Shown: positions 44,786 through 53,077, counted from the stretch's first letter. The stretch is DNA of 64,000 nucleotides from Deltaproteobacteria bacterium HGW-Deltaproteobacteria-18 (GCA_002841885.1 PHBE01000013.1:44027-108026), one strand, 5' to 3'. A program made the numbers and translations. Notes: a model not told the origin generated them from the letters alone.

Positions 44786-44896
44786 CGGGTTTGCCCTGGA
44801 CTTTTGCCCCCATTTCCGGTCGGCTGGCGCGCATCGCTGGCTAAGCTGGCCGTCGTGTTTAAAATATCCTGCAACTATCTCTTCCAAGGACAATCC

Positions 44897-45604
44897 ATGC
44901 GTGAACAAGCCCGTCCCGGCTCCAGGCATTTGCCTCCGGGGCTTCACATTCTTCATGAGGACCGCGACATCATCGTTGTGGACAAGCCTGCCGGGATGCT
45001 GACCATGGCCACGGAGACCGAGAAGACCCGCACCGCCTATTACGCCCTGACCGACTACGTGCGCAAGGGCAACGCCAAGTCCCGCTACAGGATTTTCATT
45101 GTTCATCGCCTGGACCGGGAGACTTCCGGGGTTTTGCTTTTCGCCAAGACCGAGGCGGCCAAGCGCGCCCTGCAGGACCAGTGGGAAGAGACCACCAAGA
45201 TCTACGCTGCGGTGGTGCATGGGCAGATGGGCAAGGAGTCGGGTACGGTCATCTCCCATCTGGTGGAGAGCGGTGTGCACAAGGTCTATTCCACTCGCGA
45301 CGCGAAACTCGGCAAGCTGGCGCAGACCGCCTGGACCGTGGTCAGGGAGAAGGGGGCGTATTCGCTTTTGAGGATCGAACTGCTGACGGGCCGCAAGCAT
45401 CAGATCCGGGTGCAGATGGCGGATCTGGGGCATCCGGTGGCCGGTGACAGGAAATACGGCGGCAAGGGGGACAATTTTTCCCGTCTGGCGCTGCATGCCG
45501 CCTCGATCACCTTCGCGCATCCGTTCTCAGGTCAACGCATGACCCTTGAAGCCCCGGTGCCGACCATCTTTGCGCAATTGGTGGGCCGGGTTCAGTTGTC
45601 CTGA
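44897..45604 (+). CDS. RluA-family RNA pseudouridine synthase
   Basis: A 235-residue single-domain enzyme. The catalytic motif [15 protein letters not shown] has Asp73; [18 protein letters not shown] (about residues 18-35) is the first strand pair, and [27 protein letters not shown] the last. No S4 domain, so it resembles RluA/RluE-type short members; the target (rRNA or tRNA) cannot be assigned. AAGGA precedes the start at 44897. It converges on the ABC transporter ATPase gene with a 13-base overlap of ends. Confidence 0.88.
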   Translation: MREQARPGSRHLPPGLHILHEDRDIIVVDKPAGMLTMATETEKTRTAYYALTDYVRKGNAKSRYRIFIVHRLDRETSGVLLFAKTEAAKRALQDQWEETTKIYAAVVHGQMGKESGTVISHLVESGVHKVYSTRDAKLGKLAQTAWTVVREKGAYSLLRIELLTGRKHQIRVQMADLGHPVAGDRKYGGKGDNFSRLALHAASITFAHPFSGQRMTLEAPVPTIFAQLVGRVQLS

Positions 45605-46347
45605 CCCTGCATTTCCCGGCAGGTGCCGACTATCTTGCCCAGAAAGTCCCGCAGGCGGGGATTTTTTGGAGCGTTGAAGAATTCCTGTGGGCTGTTCACT
45701 TCCTGAATCACCCCTTCGTCGATAAAGATGACCCGGTCCGCCACCTCGCGGGCAAAGCCCATCTCGTGCGTGACCACGATCATGGTCATGCCTTCGGCCG
45801 CCAGCTTTTTCATGACTTCAAGCACCTCTCCGACAAGTTCCGGGTCCAGGGCCGAGGTCGGCTCGTCAAACAGGATCACCTTGGGCTGCAGGGCCAGAGC
45901 GCGGGCGATGGCCACGCGCTGCTTCTGCCCGCCCGAGAGCTGCTCCGGGTAGGCCTGGGCCTTGGAACCGAGGCCCACCTTGGCCAAAAGGTCATAGCCC
46001 AGGTGTTCGGCTTCGGCGCGGGGCATCTTGCGGACCTTGACCGGGCCCAGGATCACGTTGTCGAGCACGGTCATGTGCGGGAAAAGATTGAACTGCTGAA
46101 AGACCATGCCGGCTTCGGTGCGCACGTAGTTGATGTCCGTGCGCGGGTTCATGATGTCGTGACCGTCGACGATGACAGTGCCCGAGGTCGGTGTCTCCAG
46201 CCGGTTGATGCAGCGCAGCACGGTCGACTTGCCCGATCCCGACGGTCCGATGATGCAGACCACCTCGCCTGAGGCCACGTTCAGGTTGACCCCTTTCAAT
46301 ACTTCCAGATCACCGAACTTCTTGTGCAGGTTCTTTATTTCAATCAT
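45592..46347 (-). CDS. glnQ: polar amino acid ABC transporter, ATP-binding protein (GlnQ type)
   Basis: A 251-residue ATPase subunit. Walker [10 protein letters not shown] (34-42), signature LSGGQ (137-141), Walker B VILFDEP (157-163), switch histidine in [12 protein letters not shown]. Highly like GlnQ/HisP-type ATPases ([14 protein letters not shown], typical of the family). It works with the permease (four-base overlap) and the binding protein upstream. Substrate is a polar amino acid, not resolved further. The symbol names the subfamily, not a proven glutamine substrate. Confidence 0.9.
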   Translation of the reverse strand: MIEIKNLHKKFGDLEVLKGVNLNVASGEVVCIIGPSGSGKSTVLRCINRLETPTSGTVIVDGHDIMNPRTDINYVRTEAGMVFQQFNLFPHMTVLDNVILGPVKVRKMPRAEAEHLGYDLLAKVGLGSKAQAYPEQLSGGQKQRVAIARALALQPKVILFDEPTSALDPELVGEVLEVMKKLAAEGMTMIVVTHEMGFAREVADRVIFIDEGVIQEVNSPQEFFNAPKNPRLRDFLGKIVGTCREMQGQDN

Positions 46348-47024
46348 GCGCGCTTTCCGCTGGTCTTGTTGATCAGTCTGGTTTCAAGAATTTTAAGGGC
46401 CTTGGCGATGCTCATGGTCATGACCAGATAGACCATGGCCACGGCCATGTAGACCTCGAAAGCCCGGAAATTGACGGCCACGATTTCCTGGCCGGTGCGC
46501 AGCAGCTCGCCTACGCCGATGACCATCAGCAGCGAGGTGTCTTTGAGGCTGATGATGAACTGGTTGCCCAGCGGCGGAATCATGCGTTTGAAGGCCTGCG
46601 GCCAGATGATGTAGCGCATGGTCTGGGCCCGGGTCAGGCCGATGGAGCGGCCGGCCTCGGTCTGACCGACGTTGATGGACTGGATGGCCCCGCGCACGAT
46701 CTCGGCAATGTAGGCTCCGGAGTTGATGGCGATGACGATGACTCCCGCGATGAGCGGCGGGATGCGCAGACCCACGGCCATGGGCACGCCGTAATAGAGG
46801 AACATGGCCTGCACCAGCATGGGCGTGCCGCGGATGAGTTCCACATAGAGATCGGCGAGCTTGCGGACGAAAAAGGGGCGGGCCAGTTTCATGAGGCCCG
46901 TGGCCACTCCGAGCAGAAAGCCGAAGAACAGGCCGCCCACGGTCAGGTAGATGGTGTACCAGACTCCGCGCATGAGCATGGGCAGGGTGTCGATAACGAC
47001 GCTAGGTTCGAATTGAAAGGCCAT
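46344..47024 (-). CDS. polar amino acid ABC transporter, permease
   Basis: A 226-residue inner-membrane protein with about five membrane segments. The ATPase-contact loop is [33 protein letters not shown] (EAA motif, about residues 135-165), typical of the HisM/GlnP family. Only one permease gene is present, so it probably works as a homodimer. The start at 47024 (MAFQFEPS) lies just after a stable hairpin at 47037-47063. It overlaps the ATPase gene by four bases. Confidence 0.9.
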   Translation of the reverse strand: MAFQFEPSVVIDTLPMLMRGVWYTIYLTVGGLFFGFLLGVATGLMKLARPFFVRKLADLYVELIRGTPMLVQAMFLYYGVPMAVGLRIPPLIAGVIVIAINSGAYIAEIVRGAIQSINVGQTEAGRSIGLTRAQTMRYIIWPQAFKRMIPPLGNQFIISLKDTSLLMVIGVGELLRTGQEIVAVNFRAFEVYMAVAMVYLVMTMSIAKALKILETRLINKTSGKRA

Positions 47025-47036
47025 GGGTGTCTCGAA

Positions 47037-47063
47037 ATGGAGGCAGGAAGGTCCTGCCTCCAT
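47037..47063 (-). promoter_or_regulatory. stable intercistronic hairpin between binding-protein and permease genes
   Basis: ATGGAGGCAGGA pairs perfectly with TCCTGCCTCCAT around three bases. No T run follows, so it probably protects the upstream mRNA end or partly terminates, giving more binding protein than permease, as is common in such operons. Confidence 0.65.
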
Positions 47064-47080
47064 GGATGATTTAAGCGGGA

Positions 47081-47821
47081 TTACTTGGGCTCGGTGCCGA
47101 ACCACTTGACGTACAGTTCACGGTAGGCGCCGCTGTCTTTGAGCTTCTGAAGCGCGGCGTTGGTCTTGGCAACCAGTTCGCTGCCCTTGGGGAAGCCGAT
47201 GCCGTAGGACTGGCCCATGTACAGGGGACCGACGATCTTGGTCTGTTCCTTGCCCACGGTACGCACGAATTCGGAGATTACCGGGGAATCGAAGATGACC
47301 GCATCGGCTCCGCCGGCCATGAGTTCCATGAACATGGCGTCATTGTTTGGGAAAAGCTTTACTTCCTTGGCTCCGGCTTCCTTCTTGGCAAAGTCTTCGC
47401 TGGTGGTGCCGAGCTTGGTGGCCACGATTTTGCCGGCCAGGGATTTTACGTCGGTGATGTCTTGGTTGTCGGCCTTGACCAGGATCAGAAGGCCTGCGTT
47501 GTAGTAGGGGGCGGAGAAGTCGACGACTTCGGCGCGTTCGGGCTTGATGGTGATGCCGGCGATGCCGACGTCAACCTGGCCGGACTGCAGGCCGGGGATG
47601 ATGCCGTTGAAGTCCATGGGCTGCAGGTCGTACTCGGCGCCGATTTCTTTGGCGATGGCGTCCCAAAGCTCCACGTCGAAGCCGGTGTGTTTTCCGGTTT
47701 CGGGGTCCTTGAATTCAAACGGCGGAAAATTGGTATCCGTGGCCACGACCAGCTTTTTGGCTGAAGCGGCGGTCGCGCACAGAGCCAGGGCTAAAACGGC
47801 GAAAAGCAGGATGCGTTTCAT
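47081..47821 (-). CDS. polar amino acid ABC transporter, periplasmic binding protein
   Basis: A 246-residue periplasmic protein with a signal peptide (MKRILLFAVLALALCATAASA). It belongs to the family 3 solute-binding proteins: VVATDTNFPPFEF, TGFDVELWDAIAKEIG, MDFNGIIPGLQSGQVDVGIAG, ITIKPERAEVVDFSAPYY. The residues typical for amino acid binding (Arg in KPERAE, Asp in VDFS) are present. First gene of the transporter operon; the GGAGG ribosome site precedes its ATG. It is close to the hypD locus but separated by a DsrE gene, so a link to hydroxyproline or proline uptake is only a guess. Confidence 0.92.
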   Translation of the reverse strand: MKRILLFAVLALALCATAASAKKLVVATDTNFPPFEFKDPETGKHTGFDVELWDAIAKEIGAEYDLQPMDFNGIIPGLQSGQVDVGIAGITIKPERAEVVDFSAPYYNAGLLILVKADNQDITDVKSLAGKIVATKLGTTSEDFAKKEAGAKEVKLFPNNDAMFMELMAGGADAVIFDSPVISEFVRTVGKEQTKIVGPLYMGQSYGIGFPKGSELVAKTNAALQKLKDSGAYRELYVKWFGTEPK

Positions 47822-47991
47822 GGAGCCTCCTTGTTGATGGATGAGAAAAAACGGGTTTGGCCACTATGGCGGAAAATCGTTTTTGGCATGGGACAAAATC
47901 GCGGAAAATGCAATACGGTAGCCGAAAATCGGACGGCTCGTTCCGCTGTGCGGATCGTGACGTCCGGTAGGAGGAGCGCGTGGGGGGTGGT

Positions 47992-48036
47992 CACGGGCCG
48001 ATGGAAATAAGAATGGGCAAAAGTTGCGGGCCCGTG
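47992..48036. repeat. 8-bp inverted repeat in the leader of the DsrE-like gene
   Basis: CACGGGCC (47992-47999) and GGCCCGTG (48029-48036) flank 29 bases and end 27 bases before the ATG at 48064. It could be an operator or RNA hairpin; no regulator is evident. The rest of the 240-base divergent gap (47822-48063) shows no further gene. Confidence 0.4.
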
Positions 48037-48063
48037 TACATGCGAAGTAAAAAGGAGGTTTCC

Positions 48064-48513
48064 ATGGGTACTTGCGATCTGAAGGAATCCGCGGCTTTCA
48101 TTACATCCAAGGACACTCTCGACGGTGTCTATCCGGGGCTGATTCTGGGCATCAATGCCTGCCGCATCGGTATGAGTGCCAGCATTTTCTACACGTTCAT
48201 GGGTATCAACGTGATCCGCAAGGGCTGGGCGGATAAGATCAAGTTCCATCCTCCGGGATTCATGGGCGCGTTGCCCGGCATGTCCAACGTGGCTACGTGG
48301 ATGATGAAGCAGAAGATGGACAAGGCCAACGTGCCGTCCGTGACGGACTTGCAGGACGTGGCTGCCATCGAGGGGGTCCGTTTCGTGGCTTGTCGAATGA
48401 CCGTGGACATGATGGGTATCAAGGAGGACGAGTTCATCGACGGCGTGAGCATCATGACGGCCGAGGAGTTCCTGCGTTTCGCCAAGGACTGCAAGGTGCT
48501 CCTTTACACCTGA
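48064..48513 (+). CDS. DsrE/DsrF-like family protein
   Basis: A 149-residue protein. The start at 48064 has AAAGGAGG upstream. Landmarks: MSASIFYTFMGINVIRKGW (residues about 40-58; the DsrE2 family FFTFWGLNLL motif), MMKQKMDKANVPSV, and ACRMTVDMMGI with the conserved Cys near residue 118. The family carries sulfur or persulfide on this cysteine in sulfur metabolism, and is common in sulfur-reducing and sulfur-oxidising bacteria. A signal peptide is absent. The gene is a single unit with its own terminator at 48589. The sulfur role is family knowledge; the partner here is unknown. Confidence 0.82.
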   Translation: MGTCDLKESAAFITSKDTLDGVYPGLILGINACRIGMSASIFYTFMGINVIRKGWADKIKFHPPGFMGALPGMSNVATWMMKQKMDKANVPSVTDLQDVAAIEGVRFVACRMTVDMMGIKEDEFIDGVSIMTAEEFLRFAKDCKVLLYT

Positions 48514-48588
48514 CGTATCGGATTGCGGGGGCGGGCGGCGTCGTTGACGGGTTGCCGGTCCTCATGCATCCGAAAGGCCGAAAGAATA

Positions 48589-48622
48589 CGCTCCGGAGTT
48601 TGCCGGGGCGTTTCTTTTTTTT
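48589..48622 (+). terminator. intrinsic terminator after the DsrE-like gene
   Basis: CGCTCCGG pairs with CCGGGGCG (one mismatch) and is followed by TTTCTTTTTTTT. Confidence 0.8.
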
Positions 48623-48666
48623 CGTGTCCATGAAGGGACATTGAGTAGGTGTGGAAGGCGGGAGTC

Positions 48667-48841
48667 GCGTGTCGGCGCGGTCCGGACGAGGTCTGCCGGA
48701 ACTCCTTCGCTGGCCTCGTAATGTTTTCCGGCCTTGGGGTTCGATACGATTATGCGTTTTGAACGGTGATCGGCCGGAAAACAAACGATGCCCGGCTCAG
48801 TCAGACAGCCGACAGCCCCCGCCCGAATCACGCCGAAACGC
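48667..48841 (-). repeat. structured repeat, copy C
   Basis: The outer stem pairs 48667-48691 with 48817-48841. The inner stem GTTTTCCGGCC (48723-48733) pairs perfectly with GGCCGGAAAAC (48772-48782), and its loop contains a further GTTC/GAAC. The conserved side strands match copies A, B and D. Against copy A, four outer-stem pairs changed on both sides. Confidence 0.85.
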
Positions 48842-48891
48842 TTGAGGTGATGCGGGGGGAGGAAGAATGTGAAGAATAATATGAATGGGGT

Positions 48892-48911
48892 GCAGGGGAT
48901 GCGTCCCCTGC
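48892..48911 (-). repeat. partner hairpin of copy C
   Basis: GCAGGGGA and TCCCCTGC pair around four bases; GCCTCCGGCGG adjoins on the minus strand. This short module resembles a very common palindrome of GC-rich delta-proteobacterial genomes. Confidence 0.75.
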
Positions 48912-48945
48912 CCGCCGGAGGTATTCTTATAGAGTGGCGGGAGTC

Positions 48946-49120
48946 GCGTGTCGGCGCCGTCCGGTCGAGGTCTGCCGGAACTCCTTCGCTGGCCTCGTAA
49001 TGTTTTCCGGCCTTGGGGTTCGATACGTTTATGCGTTTTGAACGGTGAGCGGCCGGAAAACAAACGATGCCCGGCTCAGCCAGACAGCCGACAGCCCTCG
49101 CCCGGACCACGCCGCCACGC
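48946..49120 (-). repeat. structured repeat, copy D
   Basis: The outer stem pairs 48946-48970 with 49096-49120, with three clear mismatches. The inner stem GTTTTCCGGCC (49002-49012) pairs with 49051-49061. It is a near-copy of C, in the same orientation. Confidence 0.85.
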
Positions 49121-49170
49121 TTGAGGTGATGCGGGGGGAGGAAGAATTTGAAGAATAGTATGAATGGGGT

Positions 49171-49190
49171 GCAGGGGACGCGTCCCCTGC
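49171..49190 (-). repeat. partner hairpin of copy D, just after hypD
   Basis: GCAGGGGACG and CGTCCCCTGC form a perfect 10-bp palindrome 19 bases after the hypD stop. It may act as the 3' end structure of the hypD mRNA, although no T run follows. Confidence 0.7.
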
Positions 49191-49208
49191 CCGCCGGAGG
49201 CATTTCAT

Positions 49209-51569
49209 TTAAGCTGTTTCCTGCTCTGTGCGTCGGATGATTTCTTCCTGGTGGTCGAGGTCCAGGTCTACGAAGTAGTCGCTGTATCCGGCTACGCGGA
49301 CCAGCAGGTTACGGTGTTCGTCGGGGTTGGCCTGGGCCTGGCGCAGGGTGGCGGTGTCGACCACGTTGAACTGGATGTGATGTCCGCCGAGGCGGAAATA
49401 GGTGCGTACCAGTTGGGCGAGTTTGTCCAGATCCTGGTCGGTTTTGAGGACGTCCGGCAGGAAGCGCTGGTTGAGGAGTGTGCCGCCGGATTTGATCTGG
49501 TCCATTTTCGAGAGCGATTTGACCACGGCCGTGGGGCCGTTTCTGTCCGCACCGTGGGAGGGCGAGGTGCCGTCGGATTCGGGAAGTCCGGCCAGGCGGC
49601 CGTTGGCCGAGGCTCCGAGCATCTTGCCGAAGTAGACGTGGCAGGTGGTGGAGAGCATGTTCAGGTGGTAGGAAGTGCCCTTGGTGTTGGGGCGCCCGTC
49701 GATGGCGGTGAAGAGGGAGTCGTAGACGCGGCGCATTATGTCGTCGGCGCGGTCGTCGTCGTTGCCGAAGAAGGGCGTCTTGTTCCAGAGTTTCAGGCGC
49801 AGGGCTTCGGAATTTTCGAAATTGGACTGCAGCGCCTGGGTGAGTTTGGGCATGGAGACGGTCCCGGCGTCAAAGACGTGGGTCTTGATGGCGGAAAGGC
49901 TGTCCGTGACCGTGCCGATGCCGCAGCACTGGATGTAGTTGGTATTGTAGCGCGGGCCGCCGTCGTAGTAGTCCCGGCCTTTTTCGATGCAGTCGTGAAT
50001 GACCGTGGACAGGAAGGGCGCGGGGGAGTGGGTGGCGTACATGCGCTCGATGTAGTTGTTGACGCGAACCTTGAGGCCCACCACCCAGTCGAGCTGGCGA
50101 GTGAAGGCGTTGTAGAGGTCTTCGAAGTTCGAAAAGCGCTTTGCGTCGCCGGTTTGTGGGCCGATCTGCCGGCCGGTCAGCTGGTCGCGGCCGTCGCTTA
50201 GGGCCAGTTCCAGCACTTTGGGCACGTTCAGATAGCCGGTCAGGATATAGGCTTCCTTGCCGAAGGCCCCGGTCTCGATGCATCCGGAGCAGCCGCCTTC
50301 GCGGGCGTCCTCCACGGTTTTGCCGACGCGCATCTGTTCCATGACCACGGCGTCGGTGTTGAAGATCGACGGGTAGCCGTAACCGTTCCTTATGACTCGC
50401 GCGGCGGCTTTCAGAAATCGGTCCGGGGTCTTCTGGCTGATGTGCACGCTGGTCTGGGGCTGCAGGAGTTTCAATTCGTCGACCACTTCCAGGATGAGGT
50501 AGGACAGTTCGCTGACCCCGTCGGAGCCGTCGCGCCTGAGGCCTCCGAGGTTGATGTGGGTGAAATCGTTGTAGGTGCCGCTCTCCTTGGCGGTGACGCC
50601 GACCTTGGGCGGGGCCGGGTGGTTGTTGACCTTGATCCACAGGCAGCAGAGCAGTTCCTTGGCCGCCTCGCGGGTCAGGGTGCCGTCGGCCAGCCCTTTT
50701 TCATAGAAGGGGGTCAGGTGCTGGTCGAGGTGCCCGGGGGTCATGGCATCCCAACCGTTGAGTTCCGTGATGGTGCCCAGGTGCACGAACCAGTACATCT
50801 GCAGCGCCTCCCGGAAATCGCGGGGAGCTTCGGCCGGAACGCGGCGGCAGACTTCGGCGATGCGGGTCAGTTCGGCCTTACGTGTCTGGTCCGGCTCGGT
50901 CTTGGCCTTTTCCCAGGCCAGGTCCGCATGGCGCCGGGCAAAGATGACGGCCGCATCGCAGGCGATGTCCATGGCCTTGAGCTGTTCGGCGCGGTCCGAA
51001 GCCAGGGGATCATTCAGATAGTCAAGGCGACTCATGCGTTCGGCGATGCGCGCCTTGAAATCCTGCATGCCCATCTCGTAGATCGTTCCGTCAAGGGCGG
51101 TATGCCCGGGGGCGCGCTGCTCCATGAATTCAGTGAAGAGTCCTGCCTCGTAGGCAGCCCGCCATTCGTCCGGGACCTGGGAGAAGACGCGCTCGCGCAT
51201 GGAGCGGCCAGCCCAGTAGGGGATGACCTCGCGTTCGTAGGTTGCGATATCCTCGTCGCTGACATGGTAACGGGTCATGGGACGGGTTGCGAGCACGCGC
51301 AGGTCCGAGGCCGAGTGGCAGGTCAGTTCTGGAAAGGTCGGCACGCATTTGGGGGCGGGGCCGCGTTCGCCGACGATGAGTTCTCCGTCGCCGAGATAGA
51401 TGGTTTTCTTTTCGCACAGGTCCTTGAAGACCAGGGCGCGGAGCACAGGCAGGGAGTGTTTGCCAAAATTCTCGCGGTAGAAAGCTGTTTCGAGCAGGGC
51501 TCGCTCGATGGAAATGGACGGTTCGGCAGCGAAGCTTTCTTCGCGCAGCCGGTCTATTCTCTGGTTCAT
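49209..51569 (-). CDS. hypD: glycyl radical enzyme, trans-4-hydroxy-L-proline dehydratase
   Basis: A 786-residue enzyme. The radical glycine is Gly761 in VRVAGYSDYF, and the thiyl cysteine is Cys430 in GGCSGCIETG with Glu432 two residues on. Against Clostridioides difficile HypD (from memory), substrate residues are kept at a constant shift of four: Phe148, His156, Asp274, Ser330, Asp335, Phe336, Tyr446, Thr641. This argues for HypD over pyruvate formate-lyase, glycerol or choline enzymes. HypD removes water from trans-4-hydroxy-L-proline to give pyrroline-5-carboxylate; ProC would finish to proline and is not in the window. It directly follows its activase (one-base gap). The tandem structured repeats lie just downstream. 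Confidence 0.85.
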   Translation of the reverse strand: MNQRIDRLREESFAAEPSISIERALLETAFYRENFGKHSLPVLRALVFKDLCEKKTIYLGDGELIVGERGPAPKCVPTFPELTCHSASDLRVLATRPMTRYHVSDEDIATYEREVIPYWAGRSMRERVFSQVPDEWRAAYEAGLFTEFMEQRAPGHTALDGTIYEMGMQDFKARIAERMSRLDYLNDPLASDRAEQLKAMDIACDAAVIFARRHADLAWEKAKTEPDQTRKAELTRIAEVCRRVPAEAPRDFREALQMYWFVHLGTITELNGWDAMTPGHLDQHLTPFYEKGLADGTLTREAAKELLCCLWIKVNNHPAPPKVGVTAKESGTYNDFTHINLGGLRRDGSDGVSELSYLILEVVDELKLLQPQTSVHISQKTPDRFLKAAARVIRNGYGYPSIFNTDAVVMEQMRVGKTVEDAREGGCSGCIETGAFGKEAYILTGYLNVPKVLELALSDGRDQLTGRQIGPQTGDAKRFSNFEDLYNAFTRQLDWVVGLKVRVNNYIERMYATHSPAPFLSTVIHDCIEKGRDYYDGGPRYNTNYIQCCGIGTVTDSLSAIKTHVFDAGTVSMPKLTQALQSNFENSEALRLKLWNKTPFFGNDDDRADDIMRRVYDSLFTAIDGRPNTKGTSYHLNMLSTTCHVYFGKMLGASANGRLAGLPESDGTSPSHGADRNGPTAVVKSLSKMDQIKSGGTLLNQRFLPDVLKTDQDLDKLAQLVRTYFRLGGHHIQFNVVDTATLRQAQANPDEHRNLLVRVAGYSDYFVDLDLDHQEEIIRRTEQETA

Positions 51570-52490
51570 CTATCCTCCGATGCGGACGGTGAGTCCGTAA
51601 TCCTGCAAGATGTTCACGGCCCTCTCCACGCCTTCGGACTCAGAGGAAGGTATGCCGTCGCCGGGATAAGTCATGCCGAGCTTGGCGTATTTGCTTCTGG
51701 CCGAGGCGTGGTAGGGGAGTACGTCGATGGATCGGATGCCTGGCAGGGACGCGGCGAAAAGTCCCGTTGCGCGGATGTTTTCCGGGTTGTCGTTGATTCC
51801 CGGGATGAGCGGGAGCCTGAGGTTGATCCGTGCTCCGCTGTCTGCCAGCAGACGCAGGTTGGAGAGGATCAGGGCGTTGTCCACCCCGGTGGCGCGGCGA
51901 TGGGCAGCCGGGTCCATGTGTTTTATGTCGTAAAGGAAAAGGTCCGTATGCCGGGCTATGCGCGTGATCGTGCCGGAGGTGGCGAATCCGCTGGTGTCCA
52001 CGGCGCGGTGAAGGTCCAGGTCTCCGCAGGCCCGCAGCAGGGCTTCCAGAAAATCGGGCTGGGCCAAAGGCTCGCCGCCGGAGAAGGTCACCCCGCCGTT
52101 GCCTTCGGCAAAAAAGGGGATTTCCTTTTGGATCTCGGTCATCACTTCTTCAACCGAGCTTTTCACGCCCATGCATTCGTGGGCCAGGGCCGGGCAGGCT
52201 TCAGCGCAAAGCCCGCAGGCGATGCAGGCTTCCTGATCGCGGACCATGCCGCCGCTGCCGGGGAAGAGTGCGCCTTGCGGGCAGGCCGTGACGCATTCTC
52301 CGCAGCCGACGCATTTTCCCGGTACGGTCAGCATGAACGGTGAGGAGTGCAGGCTTTCGGGGTTGTGGCACCAACTGCAGGACAGGGGGCAGCCTTGGAG
52401 AAAAACCGTCACGCGCAGATCGGGTCCGTCATGCAGGGCGTAGCGCTTGATAGCGAAAGTGATACCTGAAGTTGCTGTGCTTATTGGCAT
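51570..52490 (-). CDS. hypE: glycyl radical enzyme activase (radical SAM) for HypD
   Basis: A 306-residue radical SAM protein. The SAM/[4Fe-4S] motif CPLSCSWC has Cys34, Cys38 and Cys41. Two additional [4Fe-4S] clusters follow: CVGCGECVTACP (Cys60, 63, 66, 70) and CIACGLCAEACP (89, 92, 95, 99). FSGGEPLAQP is the usual SAM-binding GGE motif. It abstracts the hydrogen from Gly761 of the neighbouring enzyme. The start ATG at 52490 has no ribosome site; in-frame extension is blocked by a stop four codons upstream, and a promoter-like sequence ends about 14 bases before it, so the mRNA may be nearly leaderless. The symbol follows HypD literature and is tentative. Confidence 0.85.
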   Translation of the reverse strand: MPISTATSGITFAIKRYALHDGPDLRVTVFLQGCPLSCSWCHNPESLHSSPFMLTVPGKCVGCGECVTACPQGALFPGSGGMVRDQEACIACGLCAEACPALAHECMGVKSSVEEVMTEIQKEIPFFAEGNGGVTFSGGEPLAQPDFLEALLRACGDLDLHRAVDTSGFATSGTITRIARHTDLFLYDIKHMDPAAHRRATGVDNALILSNLRLLADSGARINLRLPLIPGINDNPENIRATGLFAASLPGIRSIDVLPYHASARSKYAKLGMTYPGDGIPSSESEGVERAVNILQDYGLTVRIGG

Positions 52491-52503
52491 CGATAATCAA
52501 TAA

Positions 52504-52531
52504 TAAATATTCGTGAATTTATCAATATCAA
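52504..52531 (-). promoter_or_regulatory. possible promoter of the hypD operon
   Basis: Minus strand TTGATA (52526-52531), 16 bases, TATTTA (52504-52509) in a markedly AT-rich island. The predicted start lies only a few bases from the activase ATG. The rest of the 297-base divergent gap to 52788 shows no gene; a direct repeat GGTACGAGGTACGAGG lies near 52680-52695. Confidence 0.45.
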
Positions 52532-52787
52532 AACCGGATGACCTGCAGCAAATGCCGCAATCTGGTTTGTTTGGAAAGCAGCAAAGCAGGTCTGATTTTG
52601 TAAGGAGACTATTAAATAAACTCTTGCCTCTTTTTTTTAAAGTACGTATTTTCCATAGCCATGTATCAACCATTCCGGCTGGTACGAGGTACGAGGAGAC
52701 GGGAAGGGTTTTGGCCCAAAGGCGCGACAGATCCGATGGGAGACTCAACCTGGATTTTTCAGTTTTTTTACAGGAGACAAGTGCATC

Positions 52788-53057
52788 ATGTCGAAGAACA
52801 TTTATGTCGGAAACCTGCCCTGGAGTGCCACCGAGCAGGATGTGGAAACGCTGTTCGCAACGTACGGCCAGGTTGCTAACGTTAAACTCATTTCCGACCG
52901 TGAGACAGGCAGAGCCCGTGGATTTGGTTTTGTGGAAATGGAGAGCGGCGCTGAAGAAGCCATCGCCGCCTTGGACGGCGCCGATTACGGCGGACGTTCC
53001 CTGAAGGTCAACGAAGCCCGTCCCCGTCCCGAGCGTGAACGCCGGCCCAGATGGTAG
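52788..53057 (+). CDS. RRM-type RNA-binding protein
   Basis: An 89-residue protein with a single RNA recognition motif: RNP2 IYVGNLPW (residues 5-12) and RNP1 RGFGFVEM (about 44-51), followed by a short basic tail (RPRPERERRPRW). Such small RRM proteins in bacteria resemble glycine-rich cold-shock-type RNA-binding proteins, but the tail is Arg/Pro-rich here. A long 5' region (about 100 bases or more) precedes the ATG, which has a GGAGAC ribosome site; temperature or RNA-based control is possible. A terminator follows. Confidence 0.9.
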   Translation: MSKNIYVGNLPWSATEQDVETLFATYGQVANVKLISDRETGRARGFGFVEMESGAEEAIAALDGADYGGRSLKVNEARPRPERERRPRW

Positions 53058-53077
53058 TCGCGTCGATCTGAGCCTCT

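Larger units (their letters stand above)
48657..49205. repeat. tandem duplication of a 270-base unit (copies C and D plus hairpins)
   Basis: Units 48657-48926 and 48936-49205 are shifted by 279 bases and differ at only a few scattered positions by eye. Each contains one structured repeat and one GCAGGGG/CCCCTGC hairpin. They fill the whole gap between the convergent DsrE-like and hypD genes. No gene is seen in this 690-base gap. Confidence 0.9.

Noticed and set aside
16794..49120. Interpretation of the structured repeats as integron attC sites, retron msr-msd, or IscB-linked omega-RNA
   Set aside because: No integrase, reverse transcriptase or IscB/TnpB gene is in the window, and the conserved side strands do not match what I know of these elements. 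Tentative only.
48562..49203. Minus-strand frame of about 213 codons with conserved peptides through repeats C and D
   Set aside because: The shared peptides (VGCLTEPGIVC, YEASEGVPADL) arise because the DNA is repeated. In copies A and B the frame is broken by stops and shifts, while stem pairing is kept, so structure rather than coding is conserved.
50442..52343. 633-codon plus-strand open frame antisense to hypD and its activase
   Set aside because: The minus-strand genes carry all catalytic motifs; the plus frame has no recognisable domain.
52513..53004. 163-codon plus-strand frame over the RRM gene
   Set aside because: It is out of frame with the RRM motifs and lacks a ribosome site.
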